Positions 36,403 to 48,089 of a DNA stretch of 64,000 nucleotides are shown piece after piece. The DNA is from Trematomus loennbergii (Eukaryota > Chordata > Actinopteri > Perciformes > Nototheniidae): positions 30,896,873 through 30,960,872 of the forward strand of contig JAAOOA010000002.1 of the NCBI GenBank assembly GCA_012861695.1. Reading direction: 5' to 3'. Each line of letters starts with the position of its first letter. Position 1 is the first letter of the stretch. The notes under the pieces were generated by a model. That model saw only the letters and a list, made by a program, of their open reading frames with translations. It did not search any database and was not told where the DNA came from. The translations under genes were made by a program, and so were the position numbers.

Positions 36403-37543
36403 CATGGGTCGGCAACAGGCGGCCCGCGGGCCATTGTTGGCCCGCCAGCAATAATATTTGGCCCGTCATTTTGAGAATAAAAAATAAAAATATTTTGAGA
36501 TTTTTTTTTTTTTTTACAACACCGGACCGACAGTCTCACATATAGGCTATAATGTCCGAATAGAGAATCTACCTACACCTGAAGAATGCTTATTGTACTT
36601 TTATCTATGTTGAGAATGAATGACATACAGCACAGGCACAATCAGGCAGCGGGGTGCACTGACGTCAATTAAAGTACTTATTTAAAGGACACCTATCATG
36701 CTATATTTAAATGATATATTGTAGGGCCATACCTATATAAGGTGTATTTATACGTTTTGTTTTCAAAATACCAAACAGATCATGCATTTTAGCCATGCCT
36801 CATTTCACTCTATTTGCTGTTCTCCAGCCCTGTTTTTGCAGGGGCTGATTCTGTGAGCTGCAGCTGACCACGCCCCCCTGCAGGAGAGGGGAGCGTGCTC
36901 TGATCAAGTCAGAAGAGGGGAGAAAAAGAGATCTCCGTCCTCCGTGTTTTATTCTTATATTATTATTATAGAATCGTTATTCATTTGTTTTAAAGCTCAA
37001 TAAATAACAAAGAAGACCTTTGACCGGCATTTTTCTAATTTTGTCCGGAAGATTTAAACTTTAACGGACATCTTGACCGGCGAACTGAACTGAAACTCTG
37101 CCGCACGGTCGTTCCTTGGAAGAGGCGGAGAGGCGGAGAGGTGGGTGTTTGTCATCTGCTGGTGGACTAACCGGAGAGAATTACAGTGCTTGCCTTGGGG
37201 AGGGAGAACAAAAGCCACAGCGGAGAATAAACAGAAGGGTAACCATGGCAACCATGCGCGGGAAGTCTTCTTCGCTGCTTTTGTGGCAGACTACAGCGCC
37301 ACTTACAGGCCTGGCATATGTACTACAGAGGCTCTGGATTGGGCGCCTATATCATCAGTGAACCAATCAGCGGATCTGACTGGGTTATCCGCGATATCAG
37401 AGTTTTTTCTGAACCGGGGAACAGGGGCGCTGCGCCTCTTACCAAAATCAATTCCTTGAATTAGGCTTTGATTATGTTCTGGCCCTCCATCTTGTGGCTC
37501 AGAAAAAAATTGGCCCACGACCAAACTTACTTGCCTACCCCTG
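36403..37543. mobile_element. hAT-like transposon in the unit 2 spacer
   Basis: 8-bp duplication GTGTAGGG at 36,395-36,402 and 37,544-37,551. Ends CATGGGTCGGCAAC and GCCTACCCCTG, with a GC-rich subterminal stretch (GGCGGCCCGCGGGCC). Units 1 and 3 lack it. Inside, about 36,684-37,330 is a right-truncated copy of the TTAA element at 9,510. No transposase. Confidence 0.82.
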
Positions 37544-37551
37544 GTGTAGGG

Positions 37552-38280
37552 GAGGTTTGGAAATGGGACTAACAATCAGAATCAGAAAGAGTTAAAGAAG
37601 ATAAACAGATTTTTTTTTTAAGTACGATATTAAGATTAAGATTATACGTTACGATATAGAACATTATTTACATGAAATCTGGATGTAACAAAGAACTACG
37701 TACAGTATACTCTTGCAGAGTAATCAAAATCATCAAATCAAATATTGTTCTGGAAATTGGAAAGCTGTCGAGATACTAAGAGAGGTAGCTTGTGTACAAA
37801 TGTGCAAATCAAACAAACAAAAACACTAAATTATCTCCATAATTCTGGTTGCAATAAATCTATAACTATTGTTGATTAATGTGTTTATAACTTAAATGTA
37901 TTAGTTGTTCAAATAAAAAAACTGCTGGGTATACATCCTCGGATATATGTTGATTTATGTTTTTTATTAATAATCTGAACCTGCAATGTACGTCATGATG
38001 TCAGACAACTGTAATGGAGTTAATAAGAACAATATCTGCCATAGTGGTGTACTAGTTTAATGTTGCATAAAATGGAAATACACAAGTAGCCTACAACAAC
38101 CTCAAATAAGCTTAACCAAACTTGAGTAAATTATCATATTCTAATTGATATGAAATGAAAACCACATTTAGTAAAGCATTGATATTTTTTATTGAAAGCA
38201 CAAGGTAACATTCATGTTACACACTTCATCCACTGGTATATGACTGAAGTTGCACTGACCAGACTTTATTAATGGTTCGA
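37552..38280. other. Spacer downstream of C1q, unit 2
   Basis: Collinear with 10,481-11,134 and 60,140-60,844. No gene recognised. Confidence 0.5.
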
Positions 38281-38490
38281 TTAACCCAAACGAAACCCAA
38301 CAAAAACAGTTTCGTTATCTTCAGTTGCAAAGATATTGTTTCTGCCCGGCCCCCACAGATTCACCCACACCTTGTCATCTCCAGTCAGTTGGATCACGCT
38401 GCTCGTGCTGGCCACCTGGCTGCACTTCACAGGGTGAGTGGTGTGATACAGAGACACAACTTTTGTATATAGCACACTGCCCACGCCCAC
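38281..38490 (-). pseudogene. C1q-domain exon, copy 2, C-terminal half only
   Basis: Encodes the last part of a C1q domain (SSVIQLTGDDKVWVN ... VFVGFRLG, stop at 38,281) and shares the 11-base loss and the LINE insertion of copy 1. The N-terminal half, found after the LINE in copy 1, is absent: at 44,757 the DNA jumps from ATAGACACA to TTCATGCAGGG, the equivalent of 12,666. So the domain's first half and about 330 bp upstream were deleted. Confidence 0.85.
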
Positions 38491-38782
38491 TACTTACAAA
38501 TATCTGAGATTTCTTATTGAACAGAACTTTGTCTTTCAAGTTACACACCGAAAATGTTGTTTCAAAGCTGAAAATTAAATTAGGTTTCTTTTACAGAAAT
38601 AAATCCTGTTTCTCTTTTCAGACAAGGAAACATTTGATATCTGCAACGTTTTTACCTGTATTAGATTATGGTGATTTGCTATACATAAATGTCTCCGACC
38701 AGTGCCTAAAGAGCTTGGATACTGTGTACCATTGTGCCTTACGATTTATTACTGGATGTGGATACCGAGTACACCATTGCAC
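38491..38782 (+). mobile_element. LINE 3' fragment in C1q copy 2, left piece
   Basis: Same insertion and same breakpoint as 11,345 in unit 1, reading VLDYGDLLYINVSDQCLKSL. Cut off at 38,782, where a block of other transposons starts; its last part resumes at 44,554-44,757. Confidence 0.75.
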
Positions 38783-39656
38783 CAGTGGCGGCTGGTGGAC
38801 TTTTTTTTTGGTGGGGCTGTTGACATATAGAAGACAACCAATGTGGGGGTCAGGGGGCACATTTTTTCGAGAAATGACCCCTTAAATTATGACTTCTGGT
38901 GATGTTAGAGGGGGGGGGGAAGGAGAAATTAAGGCTTAAAAATATGAGAAGACTGATCAATACCTCCATAATCTTCAGTGTGGAAAATATTATTTATCAA
39001 CCTGAACATCTACCACTGTACCAGAAATTTGTATTCTCAGAACTGGTCTTTGTTTTTTTCTTTCTTAAAACTGTTCATGTTTTATGAACCAACACCTCCA
39101 CCAAGTGGCTTTACAGTGAACTGCATGTGGGATATAAAAACTGTAATGTAATGTGTTTCTGGTCATTAATAGCATCTTTTCAGTAGCATTAATTATAAAT
39201 ATTTAAGTGGTTCAATACAAGTCACTACAGCATTTCAAACTGAACTGTGAATAAATGCAATTTAAAAAAAAGAACCACAGCACAAAACATCATACATTGT
39301 GTTTTTTCTTTGTTTCTCTGAGGATTATTTACAAACAGCCTTTTTTACATATAGCAATAACTCGTCTAACACGAACAACCTGTTAGCATAATGATAATAT
39401 ATGTGTTATGTACAATGTAACTGGCAAGGCTAGAGCAAGAAAGAACATAACGTTTGCAAAAGGTTTAAATAACTTCTAGTATCTGTCTTCAGATTACATG
39501 GAGGTTTTAGTCCGATGGGAAGCAGATTTTAAGCGACACCGAAGATAAACCAAAAATGTGGTGGAGCTGCAAACCGTGTAGTGTTGCTGGGACAGGACAG
39601 GAGCTATAACAGTTGGAAAATACATCACAGACAACCATGTTTATATATCTATGTCT
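38783..39656. mobile_element. hAT-like left end and interior, right end not found
   Basis: Starts CAGTGGCGGCTGGTGGAC, a typical hAT terminus, inside the LINE fragment. I could not find a matching right end with a target duplication, so it may be truncated or broken by later insertions. No gene recognised. Confidence 0.45.
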
Positions 39657-40225
39657 GTCACTACCCGATCGGTCCACCTGCCCGATCTGTACTGCGCATG
39701 TGCGAGATGGTCCGCCATATTGTGGACAACTACATACGGCAAATCTAATAGGACACTTGACACAGTGGCTTTTGGCAAAGCAGAAAAAGATCTGATTGAG
39801 ATGAGTTATTGTTATTACAACGTGACTTCACTATTATTTAACTTTTATTTGGGGTTAAGTACATTGTCAGAATAAGTGAGAAATGGATTTAACTTCTGTT
39901 AGACAGCTATATGCCATACATTTTTGCATACATTCAGAGTAAATATTTATTCAGTATGATAGCTGTCTAACAGAAGTTAAATCCATTTCTCACTTATTCT
40001 GACAATGTACTTAACCCCAAATAAAAGAACCCAATAAAAAGAGTTGTTAAATAATAGTGAAGTCACGTTGTAATAACAATAATCTCTCTCGGTTCTTTTT
40101 CTGCTTTGCCAAAAGCCACTGTGTCAAGTGTCCTAGTAGAGTTGCCGTGTGTAGTTGTCCAATATGGCGGACCATCTCGCACATGCGCAGTACAGATCGG
40201 GCAGGTGGACCGATCGGGTAGTGAC
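39657..40225. mobile_element. Palindromic foldback element (~260-bp arms)
   Basis: Ends GTCACTACCCGATCGGTCC and its reverse complement. The arms (39,657-39,911 and 39,958-40,225) pair over most of their length around a 46-bp loop; the right arm has about 20 extra bases near 40,030. A single arm also occurs near 31,130-31,310. No coding sequence. Cloned or sequenced as one strand it would form a long hairpin. Confidence 0.85.
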
Positions 40226-41930
40226 ACCCTCAACCAGTGCAGTAGCAGCCACTAGCAGCTGAGTCTGTTGCTGCTATCTGTAAACTATGACGCCGAAACA
40301 TAATTTCAGCCAATCAGCGTTGTCAAATCTGATGGTCACCGGGCGCCAATGTCAGCGCTCGGTGCAGTCTGTGAGTAGTTTGGACAGTGACTCGTATCCG
40401 GGTGACGCAGTAGTTGATGAGGATGGCTTCGTGTGCAGGTGGAGTCTCCGGACCTCGGTCCCCGCCTAATTCCGCTGTCGGTGTTCTTTTCCCTATAATG
40501 ACCGCGTCGCTGCACATTATCCCTTACTTATTACATGGCTTAGTTGAATACTCGATTCTGATTGGTCAATTCAGAACACGTGACACGTTGTTAATCCAGA
40601 ACAGACAGACGGCTGTCAAGGATTTATTGACCGTTGTTAAGGATGCTAAAATCTGCAGAAAGAAGTCCGATCGATTGAACTGTATACAGTTTGGTTGAAC
40701 TGTATACAGTTTGGCTGTATACACCTTCATGCCGATCTAGATCCCTCCGCTTCGCGTCGGGCTCCTGATCTGCCTGTCGGTGTTCTTTTCCCCATAATGA
40801 CCGCGTCGCTGCACATTATCCCTTAAACGGACCGTCCACACAGCAGCGTTAAAAAATCTTGGAACGCTTCTGCCCATTCACTTTGAATGGGGTGACGTCA
40901 CTTTGCCTCACTTTTCGCCGAACTGCATTGTGGACAGCAGAGCGGAGATTTTCAGGATTTTCAGGATTCAAAGTTGAGCAATGTTCAACTTTTGAAGCTG
41001 AGGTGGAAGCGTCAGCCAATCAAATCCTGTGTATGCAAATCTGACAGTTCAAGCGCTAGCCAATCAAACCGCGTGTATGCTGGGAGAGACATACCGCAGG
41101 TCATTTCCTCATATTCCAAAAAATGGAGGAGAAATGAGCGGTAGGGAATCACCCGGTGCTTTATGACCAGTCCCTATTTACCTACCGGGATATAAACCGG
41201 AGGAGCCGGGCATGGAGGGAGGTGGCAGAGACAGTGGTAGGTTTTCGCCTGTTTGGGGAGTTTATATCCAGTTTACTTCTGGCTTTTTTGCTTCGTATGT
41301 CGGGGGCGGGAGATTCATGTGATTGGTTGTTGGTGCCTTGCTCGCAAAAAATCCCCAAGCTTCAGATACGCCCACCTCCAAGATTTTTTTAACGCTGCTG
41401 TGTGGACGGGCCGTTACTTATTACATGGTTTAGTTGAATACTCGATTCTGATTGGTCAATTCAGAACACGTGACACGTTGTTAATCCAGAACAGACAGAC
41501 CGCTGTCAAGGATTTATTGACCGTTGTTAAGGATGCTCAAATCTGCACAAAGAAGTCCGTTCGATTTAACTGTATACAGTTTTGGCCGAAAAGCAAACTG
41601 CATGCAGTTTGCTTTTCTAACTGACAAGACAAGAGCGACAAGGAAACAGCGGAGAAGTAACGGGCAGAAACCCTCCTTTTTACGCAGCGGTCCAGACATA
41701 GACATCAAACGGCGACACATATTCAGTTGCCAGTTAGTTTGGCATTAGGGCAGGGATATCTAGATACTTTCCAAGGTTTGACATCATGAATTGTGCTACT
41801 TTTAAAGCAAGCAACGATGTTTTCAAATCTGTAATCAAAAAGCTCCGCCTTCCTGCCGTTGCTACGTTTTTCAAACGGTAACAACGGACTATTTTCCTCA
41901 GCGGATGCATGTCAATTTAAATCAATACAT
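40226..41930. repeat. Repeat block with two direct copies and a nested miniature element
   Basis: A segment containing TTACATGGCTTAGTTGAATA, then GATTGGTCAATTCAGAACAC and ACCGTTGTTAAGGATGCT, occurs at about 40,523-40,700 and 41,415-41,590. Segments with ATAATGACCGCGTCGCTGCA recur at 40,495 and 40,795 and, inverted, at 42,290. No gene recognised; short frames are shared between copies because the DNA is. Confidence 0.65.
40826..41413. mobile_element. Miniature inverted-repeat element with TTA-type target
   Basis: Ends (CGGACCGTCCACACAGCAGC and its near reverse complement at the right) enclose 588 bp. The empty site CCCTTACTTATTAC is present at 40,521-40,534; in the filled site TTA occurs on both sides. 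A second copy lies in the opposite orientation at about 45,337-45,898. TTA targets fit PIF/Harbinger (inference). Confidence 0.72.
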
Positions 41931-42173
41931 TGTAGTGATCACTAATTAACGGGGTTACATAATTCAATCAAGGAACTACAGGTTGGGGGTATTGTTTCCG
42001 CACGGACACATATGTTGACGGTACCTCCGGGGTATATACTGTGTCCTCCTCCCTTTCGCTTTCTCTTCTCTTCCTGGGCTGCGACCCGACAACATGTCCG
42101 TTTCTGCTGCTCATTAAAGTTCCCATTTGCTACTTCGAAGCACCGCCTCCGACTCCTATCTCTCGGCACTACA
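41931..42173. mobile_element. Solo LTR (243 bp)
   Basis: Begins TGTAGTGATCAC and ends CGGCACTACA, so the terminal 7 bases are an exact inverted repeat (TGTAGTG/CACTACA). The 4-bp duplication ACAT flanks it (41,927-41,930, 42,174-42,177). The empty site, AATCAATACATACAACTA in inverted form, is present near 31,078. An ATTAAA polyadenylation-type signal is at 42,113. An LTR 3' remnant of the same family is at 31,440-31,553. No internal retroviral genes. Confidence 0.78.
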
Positions 42174-42396
42174 ACATACAACTATTTTTTAAATCAATAA
42201 AATCATTTTCTAAATCCATAAAAGCATTTAAATTAATAGTGGGAGTCATATCATAACTTTGTTGAGAATGTGGCCATGTAATAAGCGGGATAATGTGCAG
42301 CGACGCGGTCATTATGGGGAAAAGACACCGACAGGCTGATCAGGAGCCCGACGCGAAGCGGAGGGATCTAGATCTGCATTATCCCTTACTTAATAG

Positions 42397-44545
42397 CAGT
42401 GGCGTCGCCTGGCCTGGGCATCCGGGGCTTTAGCCCCGAATGTTTTTTCTGTAGCCCCGGACAATTCTCCCTCAATAATATAATACATTAACCGTGCTTT
42501 ACGTGAACCTCATCATGACACAAGAGAGGACGGCAGCACTGTAATTTCCCGTGTTCATTGAATGCAACAGAGGCATGACACCAGACCAATCAGAGAGTTG
42601 CATGGAAATAAACGTGTGCTTGTGTCATTCAGGCCCGGCTCCACGGGACGAAAACGGGTTGAATCCGCATATTTCTCATGCGTATAGCCCTCTAAGCTCG
42701 ACGACGCCGTAAGGGAAACGTAGAAACAGACCCCGCAAACGACAGGTCCAAAGGTGGATAGATCTGGGAACGGAGCGCTCTGGGGGGTCCAACGGGGCCG
42801 TGGAGTCGCCTATACGGTCATTCGTTTTCATAGCCCCGCCTCTCCCCGCCTCTCCCCACCTCTCCCCACCTCTTCCCACCTCTCCGCGTACCCCGCATCA
42901 TTGCTGATGTGTTTCGTTAACAACAACAATGGCGGATCGCAGGGTTGCTATCGTGCTCCAGTCGCTACTGACCATGCTACAGTTCTTTGTGCAACATCTA
43001 CAGGAGCTCCTCCTTGAATTCAGATTATTTATCTTTATCTCGATATGGACATAAACGCGAGTGAAGTCTAATCTGACAGGACGGAGACACGCAGCTCCTG
43101 CCGCTGTGATGCAGCGGGAGCAAAACACACACTTCAAGTCAGATCATCACCCTTAGCTATTTTAATTACCTCTCAAACTACCTAAACTAGTTATAAATAT
43201 GTTCATTTTTACTGTCGGGTCACTCATTACAGGATCAGCTGCTGCATGAGACAGACACTGACGCTGTCAGAAGAGAGGAAAAAGAGACAGGCTCCGTGTA
43301 TTTGATGATTATATATCATTATATCGTCGTTATTCATTTGTTTTAAAGCTCAATAAATAACAATGAAGACCTTTGACCGGCACTTTTATAATTTTGTCCG
43401 GAAGATTTAAACTTTAACACACGCTGACCGGCGAAAAACTCTGCCCGGTTCCGTCGGCCCCCACCGCGGAGAATAAACAGAACTGCAGCCATGACAACCA
43501 TTCTTCTTCGCTGCTTTTGTGGAGGAAGTTGCTGCTTTTGTGGAGGAAGTTACAGCGCCACGTACAGGTTTGGCATATGTACTGCAGCTTTTCCAGCGTT
43601 TGGATGTAAACGGAGCCGTCTCGTGGAGCTTGACACAATCCGGTGTATATTGCGTGGGGACGGAAGGTTTTTTGCGGTTGCATTTGCGTTACTCCGATGC
43701 GTTTTGCCGTTTTCGTGCCCGTGGAGCCGGGGCCTCAAGCTCGGCTCTGTGTGTGTGTGTGGCAATAGCGCACAGTGATAGAGAGAGAGAGAGAGGGAGA
43801 GAGGGGGAGGGAGGGACAGGGTGCCAGCATGGACCGTGTTGTTAGCATCTGGTTAGCTAGCTGCACTAACGGACATATGGAGCTGTTTGTTCCACAAGAA
43901 GCTGGAGGAGAGTCCTCTCCTCTCAGACTGAGAGACTCAGGTGAGCTGAAGGACTCTCTGAGTGTTTAGATACATAACTTTAGTCTAAGTTATCTCAGTG
44001 GGTCTCAAACGGTTTGGTCACAAATTATTCAAAAGATTATTTCCGCGGCACACCTTTATATGATCATTATAGTTATTAAAAAAAATAAGAGAATAAAGGA
44101 AAAACAGTTATGAAATACTATATGGCAGTAAAACAAGAATAGAGTTTAAAAGGGGAGTGATTAGTAAAATATCCATAAAGAAAAAGTACATCTGTTTACA
44201 GTTCTGCTTCATATGGGTGTTGAGAGAGGTATCCATAGATCTCTTCATTTTGCTCTCAAAGTGCACCAGATTGATGCATCTAACTTCAATATTTAAAAAA
44301 ATCTTCCCGGGGGAGCATCCCCCAGACCCCCCTAGAGGAGGTGAGCCCCCCACTCATAAAAAATACCACTTTACCCCTGCCTATATGCCGTGAGCTGATT
44401 ATCGAGCCTTCATTGTAACAGTCGCGGGTGTACTGTGTGTGTGTGTGTGTGCGTGTGGGGAGTGTTGCAGTGAAAAATGCCACTGTAGTGCCGCCGCCAC
44501 TGTGGGCTAAGCCCCGAATGTTTTCAGGTCCAGGCGACGCCCCTG
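42397..44545. mobile_element. Composite hAT transposon
   Basis: 8-bp duplication CTTAATAG at 42,389-42,396 and 44,546-44,553. Ends CAGTGGCGTCGCCTGG and CCAGGCGACGCCCCTG; subterminal GGGGCTTTAGCCCC hairpin. Interior 43,240-43,600 resembles the TTAA element at 9,510; 43,775-43,815 is a GA-rich run; 44,140-44,350 resembles the interior of 1,380-1,690. Short open frames (up to 108 codons) show no recognisable domain. No transposase. Confidence 0.83.
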
Positions 44546-44553
44546 CTTAATAG

Positions 44554-44757
44554 TTTGTTTTATTTCGCATATTGACTGGCTAATGTGCCATTTTATTTGT
44601 GTTTTACAGTTGTATTTGTCTGCCTGTCTTGTCTGTGTTTTATCTTTTGTAACTTTGTTCATGATGCCCTTCTTGGCCAGGTCACTCTTGGACAAGAGAT
44701 TTTAATCTCAATGAGTCTTTTTACCTGGTTAAATAAAGGATATACGAGGATATAGAC
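44554..44757 (+). mobile_element. LINE 3' end in C1q copy 2, right piece
   Basis: Continues the LINE fragment cut at 38,782; it equals 11,954-12,157 and ends with the same CCTGGTTAAATAAAGG tail. Confidence 0.75.
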
Positions 44758-45336
44758 ACATTTATTCATGCAGGGTGGGGGAGTGTTTGGGAGAGAAACT
44801 CCCTCTGGAGGGAACACAGGGATTTAAGCCTTTGCTAAAGCACCCAGGAGGGGGCGCCCCTGCCTTTCTATCGACCTGCTGCCCATCAGAAAGTGTGTTT
44901 GACTCTCTGATCTAACCCTTTTACCATGTTCACATTTTGCACCTTTTGGTTCAGTTTGGGTCAAAATGCGCCACGACAATATTTGAGTCTAAAAATACAG
45001 AAATAGAAATATATCTCTAAAATTCCCAACAATATAGGACACATTATTGATTGCAAATACTCTCTGTTCGATCACATTTAACAATGCAATTATTTTGTGA
45101 TAAAGTTGTTATTTATAGACTTCGGTTGCATATTCACGCTTAACTTTTGTATTGATGTTTATTTTTAACTGTTTGTGATTTGATTTTTAAATGTATTTTC
45201 TTATAATCAAAGAAAATATAAATATTTGATTCATTATTTAATGGAAGCATTTCAACATGTGCCTCTCCTTCGCTCTGCCACCTCTTCATTAGTGCATGTC
45301 CGGTTTGTGCACGTGTGTGTATTTCGGGTAATTGTA

Positions 45337-45898
45337 CGTCTACACAGCAGCGTTAAAAAAATCTTGGAGGTGGGCGTATCTGAAGCTTGAGGATTTTTTG
45401 CGAGCAACCAATCACATGAATCTCCCGCCCGCGACATACGAAGCAAAAAAGCCCGAAGTAAACTGGATATAAACTCCCCAAAACAGGCGAAAACCTACCA
45501 CTGTCTCTGCCACCTCCCTCCATGCCTGGCTCCTCCGGTTTATATCCCGGTAGGTCTGGTCATAAAGCACCGGGTGATTGATTCGCTACCGCTAATTTCT
45601 CCTCCATTTTTTGGAATATGAGGAAATGACCTGCGGTATGTCTCTCCCAGCATACACGCCGTTTGATTGGCTAGAGCTTGAACTGTCAGATTTGCGTACA
45701 CGGGATTTGATTGGCTGACGCTTCCACCTCAGCTTCAAAAGTTGAACATTGTTCAACTTTGAATCTTGAAAATCCTGAGAATCTCCGCTCGCCTGCCCAC
45801 AATGCATTTCGGCGAAAAGTGAGGGAAAGTGACGCCACCCCATTCAAAGTGAATGGGCAGAAGCGTTTCAAGATTTTTTAACGCTGCTGTGGAGACGC
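45337..45898. mobile_element. Miniature inverted-repeat element, second copy
   Basis: Reverse-oriented relative of 40,826-41,413; ends CACAGCAGCGTTAAAAA and TTTTTTAACGCTGCTGTG. Absent from the sister site in unit 3 (62,190-62,215). Confidence 0.7.
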
Positions 45899-45946
45899 AG
45901 TAAAACATGTACTTCTCCTCTGGGATTAATAAAGTTTGTCTTGAAC

Positions 45947-46190
45947 AGAAAATAAGCGAAGAGTTTCAGGTTGTAAAAAATATAATTTGACTATTTCCCT
46001 TTCAGTGAACATTTTAAACGGGTAACAATATTATTAATAATGATAATAATAATAATTATGTTTACATGATGTGGTTGTATTACCTGATGTTTTACTTGTT
46101 ACCAGTTTAAAATATTCACTGAAAGGGAAATAGTCAAATTATATTTTTTTACAACCTGAAACTCTTCGCTTATTTTCTGTTTAAGAGAAA
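45947..46190. repeat. Hairpin-forming inverted repeat (~80-bp arms)
   Basis: The left arm starts GAACAGAAAATAAGCGAAG and the right arm ends with its reverse complement; arms differ at about two or three bases around an ~80-bp AT-rich loop. In unit 3 only one arm-like piece is seen (62,255-62,325). Confidence 0.75.
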
Positions 46191-46526
46191 CTTTGGTGGG
46201 TTCTGTACAATCCATGACCAAAACTGCTGCTGATGATTGGGTGAGTTTTGACTGTAAAAATAATAAATAATTAGGGGGATAATTAGGGGGGGGAAAACAA
46301 CCCATGTGAGCAAAAATCTAAGGGGTCAGATTGTATTTCTTCTCCGTAAACTGTACTGTTCTGTAGGCTAATACTTCAAGTGTGAATCTATACGCCTACT
46401 GCCTGAATCTGTTTTATGGTTTTCACTTTCTTTGGTTCATTTGTTGAACCTATGTTTGTAAAATAGTCTGTGTGAGCTTATACTAAACTAAAACGGTAAA
46501 CTTAGATTTTATTTCTGCTTTTTTAA

Positions 46527-47793
46527 ACTGTAGTGTGTGCTCATGTGTTTCATTGCATTTGATATTGAGGTAAAAAAAATCAAACTAGTTTTATAGTGAT
46601 CAAATATACAGCAATGTTCAGAACAATTACTTATTTATTGTTTAAATAAAGGTGAATGTATTCTTGAATTAATATCACGTTATAAGCATAATATGTTACA
46701 TAGTTTATCTGTTAATTGTGGCTGTCTTTTCACACTTATATGGTCTTGACGTCCTCTACAGTGGACATACTGTAACATTTAAAATAAAATGTAAAAAGTC
46801 TAAATTGCAAGATGTTTTTTTTAACCCTAAATAGGTAGGAAATACAAATAAAAACAATTGGAAGACACTAGTACTTCACATAATAAAATACACAACGGCT
46901 GTAGCCTGAGATATGCTGTCGGTGCGTGTGTGTGCATGTGACAGGTCTCAGTTGGTTGGTTTCCCCTGCTTACTGTTAGTAAATAAAACGTGTGGCCCGT
47001 AATTACGTTTTCCCCTTTGTAGCGACCAGAGAGAGGTGAGGGAAATATATCCAGTCTCTGATAGTATTACGTTATTATGAGTGCTCTGATACTCGTTTGA
47101 TTCTGAAATCATATATATATATCCAAATTTGCAGCCTGTTGTTGTCTCACTACACCACATTGTGAATGAATTGAAAGTAAATATATACATTTTGGTGAAC
47201 ATAGTTATGCCAATCAGACTGACTGCTGCTGTGCCTCCTTTCATCTTTAATGGACGTCGCTTGAAAATGACCGCTCACAGGACAGGATTTCTAATTCTCT
47301 GAACGCCTGTTATTTCCACTCCTCTCTCCTCGATTTCCCTCCTCGACTCCACCGATCGCATCTCCTGTGGGCGGGACTAAGACGCGAGTCGAGGAGTCGA
47401 GGAGGGGGAAATGAGAAATGAGAAAGGGATATTGACTGTATGGTGTAGTCTAAAATTACTCGGACTGTGTTTTGAAAAGTGTGGTTTGCATCAAAGAGGA
47501 GGTAGAAAGAATGAAGTCCCACTCTGTCAGAATAAAAGTGCATCAAACATCAGCGAAATCAAAGTGAACTCGACAAATAGAACTCACAGTAGATCTCCAT
47601 ACAGCTCTGGAGACCACTGCAGCATTTTCAGTTTCTCTGGTTTTACTATGTACTGTATAGGTATGTGTTTGAGTAAAATGATTTTAAAGACAAGCAGAAG
47701 TTAAATAGCTTTTTTATTAATTGCTAATAGAGAAAAAGAAGAGGAACCTTCACTAACGTTAAACACACAGGAGCTGCATTCAATATCCATTAA
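46527..47793. other. Unit flank before lipoxygenase copy 3
   Basis: Collinear with 23,964-24,697 plus 27,227-27,734 but without the TTAA element at 24,702, so it serves as that element's empty site. No gene recognised. Confidence 0.55.
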
Positions 47794-48085
47794 CCTGTTA
47801 AACCCTGAGCCTGTTTTTCAGGCCTCAGGCTCGAAAATGACATGCCCAGAACAAATGACTATATCTTAACTTCTAAAAGGGGTAAATTAATAATCTTTTT
47901 TCTCAAAGCAATTATACACTTGTGAGTTGGCTGTAGAAGTGTCAGAATCAATATAGATGTTTTTATTTTAAAGTAAATTCAGATTGAACATAGTAAAAAA
48001 AAGTAAATTATAGTTTCCATCTAAAAATAAAACATTACTTATAGCTGAGTTTCTTCCCGCCGGCGGGGGCAATCGGCTTAAGTGG
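47794..48085. mobile_element. Short TTAA-flanked (piggyBac-like) element, copy in unit 3
   Basis: TTAA at 47,790-47,793 and 48,086-48,089, ends as in the unit 1 copy at 4,133, with which it is nearly identical. Confidence 0.65.
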
Positions 48086-48089
48086 TTAA

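Larger units (their letters stand above)
44758..46522. other. Unit flank, unit 2, with a miniature element and a hairpin
   Basis: Collinear with 12,666-13,348 and 61,620-62,340. Carries the inverted copy of the miniature element (about 45,337-45,898; empty site near 62,195) and an ~80-bp inverted repeat at 45,947-46,190. No gene recognised. Confidence 0.6.

Noticed and set aside
42676..43845. Several 60-110-codon frames in the hAT at 42.4 kb
   Set aside because: Overlap on both strands, no domains, low-complexity GA and GC stretches; more likely chance frames in GC-rich repeat DNA.
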